Source: APNM01 sp040361335 (GTDB lineage: Bacteria > Pseudomonadota > Gammaproteobacteria > Nevskiales > Salinisphaeraceae). Taken from it: a stretch of 64,000 nucleotides of DNA. The stretch is taken from the NCBI RefSeq assembly GCF_040361335.1, contig NZ_APNM01000018.1:9659-73658 (forward strand), given 5' to 3'. A program made the translations under genes and the position numbers. A model generated the notes under the pieces. That model saw only the letters and a list, made by a program, of their open reading frames with translations, made no database searches and had not been told where the DNA came from. This document shows, one piece after another, positions 57,602 to 64,000 of the stretch (positions are counted from its first letter, which is position 1; the number at the start of each line of letters is the position of its first letter).

Positions 57602-58993
57602 TCCAATCCAGAGATGAGCCTGAGCAGTAGGGCAGGTAGACAGTCTGTCAGGCGGCTGGTGTTTGGGTTTGTTTGATGGATTTGAATAGCTTGGCCCTCG
57701 CTTCGTTGAGCTGTCGGGCCGCCTCATTGTCGCTGACGCGGTAGGCGATTGCATCCAGCTGCTTGAAGTCGATGTCGTCCTTGAGGTAGCTGGCGGCGTT
57801 GGGTAATGACTTCAGCTTCTCATACGGTGTGGCCACGGCATCCGCGGGATAGGTCTTGCGCGTTTTGCCTTTGGCATCGGTATAGGCCCTGGCAAACAGA
57901 CAGGGCCGGTGGTAGTTCAAATACGGTGACAGCGCATTCTGGTTGAAGTCATTGAGCGCCTCGGCGCAGGCCGCCGGGATATGGGCAAAGCTCAGGTATT
58001 TGCGCGCCACGGCGGCGTTTTTGGACTCGACCAGCGCGTTGTCGGTGGTCTGTCGTGCCCGGGACTTGGTGAATTCCGTCACGCGCAGTTTGTCCAGCAT
58101 GTCGGCCACCCGATAATTGATGTACTCACTCCCGTTGTCGGCGTGCAGGCCCTGGATTGTGAAGGGGAACGCGTTGATCAGATCCTCCAGCAAGGGGAGT
58201 AGATAGGCCTCGTTGATCCGGGGCACGGAGCCGACGAATTCGTATTGGGTCTCGGCATCCACGATATTGATGTGATAGACGCCCTTGATGCCATCGAGAT
58301 CGCCCTGGTGCACCGAATCCACGCGCAGGTAGCCGGGCTGGCCGTCCGACCGGGGGCGGCGCCGCTCGGCGATGGGTGTGCGCGTTGGCCGCGTCTTATC
58401 GATGCGCCCGCGTCGGCGTTGATAGCCCGCGCTGTGGCGCAGGTTATACAGATGGCCGTTGGAGATGGCAGCCAGCCGCCGATAACGCGGGTCACCGAAC
58501 AGATGCCACGCCCGCTGGCACAGCCGGCGCGTGGCCGGGCCGGATAACTGGCCGTGCAGCGTATCGAGATCGGCCAGAGTGCGGCTGTCGGCCGCTGTAT
58601 AGCGCCGCACAAAAGGCCGGGCGGGCCTGTCCCGGCGATCCCGGACGCCGCCGGTCTGACGGTGCTGGCTGATCAGCCGGGTGATCTGGGCCCGAGACAG
58701 ACCGGTGACCGTCATCAGGTAGGCCCGCAACACGCCCTTGTCAGCGCGGCGACAGCGCAGATAACCGAACCGCCTGAGCGTGTCGGCCACAAACTGATGG
58801 GCGTCGGCGCGCGTCGGGATCTCAAAGTCGATGACTTGACTGCCCGCGACGAACGTCCGAATGTCTTCAATGGTCTGGAGTCCCTGGGTATGGAGCTTCA
58901 CGATCATCCTCCGATGAGCCCAAACTCCAGGCCCCTTTCAGGCTCATCTGTCCCTGGAAACTGGCAGCCCGCTCAGGCTCATGTGTCATTGGA
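57602..58993 (-). mobile_element. Insertion sequence with subterminal ATGAGCCTGA repeats
   Basis: About 1.39 kb containing one transposase gene. Imperfect terminal inverted repeats are visible: left TTCCAATCCAGAGATGAGCC and right, read inward, GTCCAATGACACATGAGCC, both continuing TGAGC. Further copies of ATGAGCC(T/C)(G/A)A occur at 58914-58925 and around 58943, as subterminal transposase-binding repeats. I could not fix the exact ends or a target duplication. Confidence 0.7.
57648..58907 (-). CDS. Transposase with integrase (DDE) core
   Basis: A 419-residue transposase. An N-terminal helix-turn-helix-like segment (VTGLSRAQITRLISQHRQT) is followed by an rve core with DSVHQGDLDGIKGVYHINIVD (first D), LHADNGSEYINYRV (second D) and TTDNALVESKNAAVARKYL (E), then FNQNALSPYLNYHRPCLF. 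The C-terminal region is unlike the common IS3 type and resembles unclassified (ISNCY/IS1202-like) transposases. It looks intact. Confidence 0.85.
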   Translation of the reverse strand: MIVKLHTQGLQTIEDIRTFVAGSQVIDFEIPTRADAHQFVADTLRRFGYLRCRRADKGVLRAYLMTVTGLSRAQITRLISQHRQTGGVRDRRDRPARPFVRRYTAADSRTLADLDTLHGQLSGPATRRLCQRAWHLFGDPRYRRLAAISNGHLYNLRHSAGYQRRRGRIDKTRPTRTPIAERRRPRSDGQPGYLRVDSVHQGDLDGIKGVYHINIVDAETQYEFVGSVPRINEAYLLPLLEDLINAFPFTIQGLHADNGSEYINYRVADMLDKLRVTEFTKSRARQTTDNALVESKNAAVARKYLSFAHIPAACAEALNDFNQNALSPYLNYHRPCLFARAYTDAKGKTRKTYPADAVATPYEKLKSLPNAASYLKDDIDFKQLDAIAYRVSDNEAARQLNEARAKLFKSIKQTQTPAA

Positions 58994-59043
58994 CAAGGCT
59001 TGGTCTGTCGCGGAGGTATGTAATACTGTACGCTGCCGGCTGC

Positions 59044-59244
59044 TTACATAGCGCTACGCTCTCGACGATGGCAATTTGGGCCGGGGTCCTTACAGGCGTC
59101 GCAGGGCGTGAATCCCAGTGCTTTCTTCAGATTGTTCATGCCGCCGCAGGAGCCCTTGATGTGGACGCCGCGGACCATGACGCCGATCGACAAGAGCACC
59201 ATGACAACGGCGAAGACGATGATTGTTGCGATGAATTCAGTCAT
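59044..59244 (-). CDS. nqrM: Na+-NQR maturation protein NqrM
   Basis: A 66-residue protein with one membrane helix (FIATIIVFAVVMVLLSIGVM) followed by VHIKGSCGGMNNLKKALGF and CDACKDPGPNC. The HIKGSCGG plus C-x2-C cluster is the NqrM hallmark; NqrM helps deliver iron to the cysteine-ligated site between NqrD and NqrE of the sodium-pumping NADH:quinone oxidoreductase. No nqr genes are in the window, so it is an orphan here, placed next to an insertion sequence. A small cysteine-rich metal protein of another role cannot be excluded. Confidence 0.8.
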   Translation of the reverse strand: MTEFIATIIVFAVVMVLLSIGVMVRGVHIKGSCGGMNNLKKALGFTPCDACKDPGPNCHRRERSAM

Positions 59245-59419
59245 TATGACGGTTCCGCGCCTCAGATCGGATTGCGTTTCAAGGGTAACGCAGTGATGGT
59301 GGCAAGCCTACTGCGGATTGCTCTGTTGCTCTATTGCCCCCTGTTGGCGATGCGGCACGGCATCAGCTTGTATGCCCTTCAACGCTCAAATAGGTCCATC
59401 TCGGAATGCCGGCTCGCCG

Positions 59420-60090
59420 ATGTCCACCGCTTGCTGCGATCGGTGAGATTGCCCGCGACGTCGATATTGAAAGCGAACGCGTGACCAGTTACGAAATCAG
59501 CGCACGCCTGAAGCCTGCGTCCACTGTCGATACCCTTTTGACATATTTTTGTCTCGATTTCGAGGATCAGATCGCATTCGATGCTACGGCGGGTCGGTTC
59601 AGTGAGCTGGGTGAATCGTTGCACCAGGGCATCAAGGCGCAGGCGCAGTGGCGTTTGGCGGCGATCAATGACTTGTCATTGAATGCCTCTTGTACGTATC
59701 TCGATACTGAGCAACGCGCCAGTGAATTTGCCGGTAACGAACCGCCTTTTGCCTCCGAGCATTAGATGTCACTCGGCGCACGCTACTGCTTCGGGCCGAT
59801 GGATCTGAGTTCAAGCGGACCCTGCGTCAACTCCGCCTTTACGGACGCCGCCAACACCCGTGACTCGTGATGGGGGGCGAGCAGCATGGTGGGAGTAATC
59901 CCCGCTTACTGGTTAGTCGATGCGCAAGCAATTTGGACGCTTCGCCACCAGACGAGCCCGATCAAACTCGGCCTGAAGGTAAACAACCTGTTGCATGAGG
60001 GCTATTACTTCCGCGCCGTGGATTACAGCTTTGGACGCGCCTGCCGGCACCCGGGCGAGCAGTCATCACGAGTCTGGAAATGAGCTCCAG
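59420..60090 (+). pseudogene. Decayed TonB-dependent receptor (C-terminal part)
   Basis: Fragments in different frames read like a TonB-receptor barrel: VTSYEISARLKPASTVDTL with FCLDFEDQIAFDATAGRFSE and GIKAQAQWRLAAINDLSLNAS (59480-59765), then LGARYCFGPMDLSSSGPCVN, and finally PAYWLVDAQAIWTLRH, KLGLKVNNLLHEGYYFRAVDY (59886-60070). Frameshifts and a stop separate them and the plug domain is missing. The pattern is that of FecA-like siderophore receptors. It is not functional. Confidence 0.7.
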
Positions 60091-60249
60091 TGGATAGTCG
60101 AGATGGGCAGTACGAAGCGACGATATGATCGCGTCGAGATGTCAACGGATCCGACGCGATTCAGAGATCGGGTGCAGCCGGGGATAAGCAACCTGCAAAT
60201 TCGCAGTGCTGCACGCGCCCAGCGCTGGCCCCATGTCAGCGAGTTGCGA

Positions 60250-60600
60250 CTGTCCGCACCGAGCGATTTTGACAGCGACGACCTCGGGTGCAGGGGTGTT
60301 TTATCCGGGCGGCGCAATCGGGGCAAGTCGGAATTGACGCTCGGCGGGATAATCCCCCAACGGCCGCTGCTTTGTGGCCGTGAGCGCCTAATACCGGCGA
60401 GATTCTTCAGGTGTATGACTGGCGGCGAGCCGGCTTCGGACTGTGGGTCGCCGATTACGAGTATCCACTGCATATCGGCACCAGCCTTCAGCCGGTCCTG
60501 ATCACCGGACTGGTTCCTGCTGTGTCGTTCTTTACCGGGAGCCGGCTGTGGTGGCGCAGGCGAAAACTGCGACAATTGCAGAGTAAGCGATTAAAATCGG
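60250..60600 (+). pseudogene. Remnant of a PepSY-associated membrane protein
   Basis: The frame from about 60390 reads TGEILQVYDWRRAGFGLWVA, then YEYPLHIGTSLQPVLITGLVPAVSFFTG and RLWWRRRKLRQLQ. These match the C-terminal end of PepSY_TM proteins that accompany siderophore receptors. Upstream (from about 60250) a broken GV-FYPGGAIGAS segment in another frame belongs to the same gene. The N-terminal part is lost, so it is a decayed partner of the TonB receptor fragment. Confidence 0.6.
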
Positions 60601-60676
60601 ATGGCCAAACCCGAATGCGGTTTGTTGCCGTGCAGGGGGAGAGGTACCCGGACCGCGGGCTTAGCGATCTATAATC

Positions 60677-62326
60677 CTATTGATCCGAGAAGACACCGAG
60701 CTTCTTCGACAGCTTGAGGTTCTCGCGGTAATCGATGGGGATGACGACCAGCGATGGGCCGGGATGATTCAGGGCGTCGTCGAGCGCGCCGCGCAGATCG
60801 CGCGCATTGGCCACGTACCGGCCCTGCCAGCCGAAAGCCGCCGCCAGGTGCAGCCAGTCGGGGTTGCTGAACGCCAGATCGGTGTGGCTGCCGAAATGCT
60901 CGTCCTGCTTCCAGGCGATCAGGCCATAGCCGCCATCCTCCCACACGAGCATGGTGATGTCGGCGTCGAGCCGGCGCGCGGTCTCCATTTCCTGGACGTT
61001 CATCAAAAAATCCCCGTCGCCGGCGATACCAAGGATGCGGCGCTCGCCCGCGACCAGGCTGGCGCCGATGGCGCCGGGCAGGGGCATGCCCATCGAGCAG
61101 AAGCCATTGGGGATCAGGCAGGTGTTGGGCTCGCGGCAATGGTAATGGCGCCCGACCCACATCTTGTGCGCGCCGACGCCGCACAGCAGGATGTCGTGCG
61201 GCCCGAGCGCCCGGCGTACGTCCCAGACGGCCTTCTGCGGGCGGATGACGCCTTCGGTGTCGTCGCCGGCATGTTCTTCGATGTCCGCGCGCATGCGGGC
61301 GCGCGCGTCGCGCTGCACGGAGAAGTCGTAGTCGGGTACGCCATCGCGCGCGAAACGCCGCTCGAACTGCCACAAGGCGTGGGCGATGTCGCCGACCAGC
61401 TCGATCTCCGGGTGATATTCGAAATCGATCTCGGCGGGGTCGAAATCGATATGGACGATGGTTTCGGTCGCATCGGGGTTCCACCGCAGCGGCGGATACT
61501 CAACCAGATCATAGCCGACGGTAATCACGACATCGGCGTCGCGCACGGCATCGGCGACATAATCCCATTGGCCCAGGCCGATGGTGTAGAGCGCGTACTC
61601 CGCCTCGTAGTCGACCGCGCCCTTGCCCATGAAGGTCGTTGTTACCGGGATGCCGGTGCGCTTGGCCAGCGCGCGCAACTGGTTCGAGGCCCGCTTTCGA
61701 ATCGCGCCGTTGCCCGCGATGATGATCGGCGCGCGCGCCCGGCGGATTATATCGTAGGCCTGATCGCTGATTTTGTCGTCCGGACCGGGGCGGCGGAAAC
61801 GCCGCGGCTCCATGGGTTGGACGGACGTTTCCATCCGTGCGACGTTCTCGGCCAGCTCGATATGCACGGCACCGGGTTTCTCGCCGCGCGCGGTGCGCAC
61901 GGCTTTGCGCACGATTTCGGGGATGCTGTCGGGATGGTGGACCGACTGCGCCCATTTGGTGACCGGCTCGTACATGCCCACCACATCCATGATCTGGTGG
62001 CTTTCCTTGTGCTGGCGCGTGGTCGCGCCCTGGCCGGTGATGACCATCAGCGGTGCGTGATCCATGTTGGCGTCGGCTACGCCCGTGATCAGGTTGGTCG
62101 CGCCCGGCCCGAGCGTGCCGAGGCAGACCGCCGGATTGCCCGTGAGCTTGCCGTACGCCTCGGCCATGAACGCGGCGCCCTGCTCATGTCGGGTGAGGAT
62201 GAAGCGGATGCGCTCGGAGTGTTGCAGCGACTGGACGAAGTCGGCGTTCTCCTCGCCGGTCACGCCGAAGATGTATTCGATGCCTTCGTTTTCCAGGCAC
62301 TGAACAAACAGGTCGGATGCCTTCAT
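60677..62326 (-). CDS. Acetolactate synthase-like thiamine-diphosphate enzyme (AlsS/IlvB family)
   Basis: A 549-residue three-domain ThDP enzyme. The N-terminal domain shows YIFGVTGEENADFVQSLQHS and LTRHEQGAAFMAEAYGKLTG (catalytic Glu), the middle domain AYDIIRRARAPIIIAGNGAIR, and the C-terminal domain GDGDFLMNVQEMETA with VWEDGGYGLIAWKQ, the ThDP-Mg motif. Typical AlsS enzymes make acetolactate from pyruvate. The motif's second part has E-D-G where most have N-D-N, so specificity may differ; a benzoylformate decarboxylase-type role is the main alternative. No ilvH is adjacent, fitting a catabolic type. The start is ATG 62326. Confidence 0.86.
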   Translation of the reverse strand: MKASDLFVQCLENEGIEYIFGVTGEENADFVQSLQHSERIRFILTRHEQGAAFMAEAYGKLTGNPAVCLGTLGPGATNLITGVADANMDHAPLMVITGQGATTRQHKESHQIMDVVGMYEPVTKWAQSVHHPDSIPEIVRKAVRTARGEKPGAVHIELAENVARMETSVQPMEPRRFRRPGPDDKISDQAYDIIRRARAPIIIAGNGAIRKRASNQLRALAKRTGIPVTTTFMGKGAVDYEAEYALYTIGLGQWDYVADAVRDADVVITVGYDLVEYPPLRWNPDATETIVHIDFDPAEIDFEYHPEIELVGDIAHALWQFERRFARDGVPDYDFSVQRDARARMRADIEEHAGDDTEGVIRPQKAVWDVRRALGPHDILLCGVGAHKMWVGRHYHCREPNTCLIPNGFCSMGMPLPGAIGASLVAGERRILGIAGDGDFLMNVQEMETARRLDADITMLVWEDGGYGLIAWKQDEHFGSHTDLAFSNPDWLHLAAAFGWQGRYVANARDLRGALDDALNHPGPSLVVIPIDYRENLKLSKKLGVFSDQ

Positions 62327-62573
62327 TGATAGTCTCACCAAAATTGAATCGGACCGCGATCGGCGAAATGCCCGTTTCCGGAACGCTCGATCTACGATAG
62401 CAGCCGTGTGTCATGCCGACACCTTGAGCGTCAACGAGGATCCGACATCAACTTACGAAACGGGAAAAATCGTTCGTCAAGCTTCGCGCAGTACGGCAAG
62501 CCGCTGGAACTTACGATGATCGAGTCATCTTTCTTTACTCTGGTCGATGGTACTGTCGGCGGTTATGCTTGGA

Positions 62574-64000
62574 CTATTCGCCAACACTGGCCACCGCATC
62601 AAAGAACATCGATGGCCGTTGCCACAGTGAGTTGACAAAGATGGCCGTCACGCTGGCTGCCATTGCGGCCATCGCCCAGACCGGATAGATCAAGCCGGTG
62701 GCGGCCAGTGGGATGCCGATGCCGTTGAACAAAAAAGCCAGACCGACGTTCTGGAGCATCTTGCGATAGCCCCAGCGGCTGATGTCCCAGGCCGTGATCA
62801 CGGCGCCGAGCTGGCTGTTCAGGATGATGATGTCGGCGGCATCGATGGCGATATCGGTGCCGGACCCCATGGCGATGCCGACATCGGCCTGCATCAGCGC
62901 CGGGGCGTCGTTGATACCGTCACCGACCATGGCGATGCGGGCGTCGCGCTGCATGGCGCGTAGCTGCTCTGCCTTTTGCTCCGGCAACACGCCGGCGTGG
63001 ACGTCGTCGATACCGGCGCGCTCGGCGATATGGCGGGCGGTGGCCTCGTTGTCACCGGTGAGCATGGCGGTGCGCAGGTCCAGGTCGTGCAGCCGGGCCA
63101 CGGTGTCGAGCGCATCCGAGCGCAGGGCGTCGCCGAGTGCGATCGCGCCGAGCAGCTGGTCACCGCGGGCGGTGACGATTACCGTCTGGCCCTGCGCTTG
63201 CCAATCGTCGATGCGTGCGTGTAATGCGTCCAGCGCAATTCCGGCCTCGGCGAGAAAGGCCGGGTTACCGACGCGCACGGTCTCGCTATCGTTCTGGTCA
63301 TCCGCCTGGCTATCGACGCGCGCGGTGACGCCGCGACCGGCGGCGGCCTGGAAATCGGCCACGTCGGGAAAATCAACACTGCGTTCGAGCGCGGCCTCGA
63401 CCACCGCCCGGCCGAGCGGATGTTCCGAGGCGGATTCGACGGCGGCCGTGAGTGCCAGCAGCGCGTCCTCGTCGCCGCCGACGGCTTCGATGTCGCGTAC
63501 GGCCGGGCGGCCTTCGGTCAAGGTGCCGGTCTTGTCGAATACGACCGTGTCGATACGGCGCAGCCCCTGGAAGGCTTCGCCGGTGCGCATCAGCACGCCC
63601 TTGTCGGCGGCCTCGCCGGCGCCGCGCACGATCGACAACGGCGCGGAGATGCCCACCGCGCAGGGATAGCCCATCACCAGCACCGTCAACGCCGCGAACA
63701 CTGCGCGCTGTACGTCGGGGCCGGCGCCGAAGACCAGGGGGCCGACCAGCCAAGCCAGCAGGGCCAGCGCCGAGATGGTCAGTACGGTCGGCGTATAGAC
63801 CTGCAGTACCCGATCGACAATGTGCAGCAGGCCGGGCTTCAAAGCGCGGGCGTCTTCGACGCTGGAGATGACCTGGTGCAGAAAACTCTCATTCCCGACC
63901 GCCGTCACCCGGATGCGCAAGGCGCCGTTGCCGTTGATCGCGCCGCCGACCACGCCGTCGCCGGCGGTTTTCTCGATCGGCAACGGCTCCCCCCGGGCCC
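62574..64000 (-). CDS. Heavy-metal P1B-type ATPase, C-terminal part (partial)
   Basis: The gene enters from the right edge of the window; 475 residues are visible, beginning within the LPIEKTAGDGV segment that follows the TGE region. The membrane metal motif is GYPCAVGISAP, where the usual CPC is YPC. The phosphorylation site DKTGTLT, the HP motif SEHPLGRA, and GDGINDAPAL are intact. It ends with the two C-terminal helices (LAFLFNGIGIPLAATGL and MAASVTAIFVNSLW). YPC is a rare variant, so the transported metal cannot be inferred with confidence. Confidence 0.9.
   Translation of the reverse strand, partial: ARGEPLPIEKTAGDGVVGGAINGNGALRIRVTAVGNESFLHQVISSVEDARALKPGLLHIVDRVLQVYTPTVLTISALALLAWLVGPLVFGAGPDVQRAVFAALTVLVMGYPCAVGISAPLSIVRGAGEAADKGVLMRTGEAFQGLRRIDTVVFDKTGTLTEGRPAVRDIEAVGGDEDALLALTAAVESASEHPLGRAVVEAALERSVDFPDVADFQAAAGRGVTARVDSQADDQNDSETVRVGNPAFLAEAGIALDALHARIDDWQAQGQTVIVTARGDQLLGAIALGDALRSDALDTVARLHDLDLRTAMLTGDNEATARHIAERAGIDDVHAGVLPEQKAEQLRAMQRDARIAMVGDGINDAPALMQADVGIAMGSGTDIAIDAADIIILNSQLGAVITAWDISRWGYRKMLQNVGLAFLFNGIGIPLAATGLIYPVWAMAAMAASVTAIFVNSLWQRPSMFFDAVASVGE

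Noticed and set aside
60680..62329. A 549-codon plus-strand frame antisense to the acetolactate synthase-like gene
   Set aside because: Mirrors the codon pattern of the real gene and has no recognisable protein features.
1..64000. tRNA, rRNA or prophage genes
   Set aside because: None recognised by eye in any intergenic stretch; a covariance search would be needed to exclude a tRNA.

Overview
The window is a high-GC, gene-dense bacterial chromosome segment. Gammaproteobacterial-style housekeeping genes (metH, sufE, yidD, ileS, type B L31, gltX) sit at the left end. The short palindromic repeats around them, based on CCCCCTTT/AAAGGGGG, CCCTCTCCC/GGGAGAGGG and ACCACAGAGGCACAGAGG, are of kinds common in halophilic and sulfur-oxidising Gammaproteobacteria such as the Ectothiorhodospiraceae. 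That placement is an inference; no rRNA, tRNA or other reliable taxonomic marker is present.

Layout. (1) 1-7052: metH 3' end, sufE (-), yidD, ileS, rpmE2, gltX. The ileS product carries a swapped catalytic signature, GIHH instead of HxGH. (2) 7101-15295: a first heavy-metal RND efflux operon (secreted His/Cys leader protein, CzcC-, CzcB-, CzcA-like proteins, PII-like protein), then a YnfA-like protein, a methyltransferase and a short cation diffusion facilitator (CDF, -). (3) 15414-22395: a second, convergent RND operon of the Zn/Co/Cd type, headed by a DUF3703 gene and divergent from a MerR-type regulator. Near-identical MerR-type promoters precede the DUF3703 gene and the short CDF gene. 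(4) 22427-28230: MFS permease, Sco and CtaG (cytochrome oxidase assembly), TrkH, and a SmtB-type repressor with a CDF exporter behind a SmtB-like operator, followed by a broken CDF gene. (5) 28581-34127: DoxX-like membrane proteins, glutathione transferase, NrtS, HAD dehalogenase, a YiiX-like hydrolase and an exported methyltransferase. (6) 34322-39368: a pstSCAB phosphate transporter operon ending in an ArsR-family gene; pstA is split by a 1315-bp IS3-family element with a 3-bp target duplication. (7) 39467-44317: DUF3179 pair, sigma factor, and an ene-reductase/AhpD-like/TetR set with two matching TetR operators. (8) 44465-49954: small membrane and stress proteins, two FNR-type boxes, a block of consecutive hairpins, a DMT transporter, a CDF remnant, TVP38, a Met/His-rich periplasmic protein, a CopL-like leader and a PACE transporter. 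(9) 49969-57349: aldo-keto reductase and a periplasmic copper-handling cluster (three c-type cytochromes, DUF411, CopB, CopA multicopper oxidase, a frameshifted exported protein, a CopL-like leader) behind a MerR-type promoter. (10) 57602-64000: an insertion sequence, an orphan nqrM, decayed TonB-receptor and PepSY genes, a thiamine-diphosphate acetolactate-synthase-like gene, and the 3' part of a heavy-metal P-type ATPase with an unusual YPC membrane motif.

How it fits together. Much of the window deals with metals: two RND pumps, two intact CDF exporters, a P1B ATPase, two metal-sensor families (MerR, SmtB), a periplasmic Cu oxidase/cytochrome cluster, and four small secreted Cys/His proteins that head or sit beside metal genes. 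Insertion sequences, truncated paralogues and frameshifts cluster in the second half, as expected of an accessory metal-resistance region assembled in pieces. The FNR-type boxes suggest that part of it responds to oxygen.
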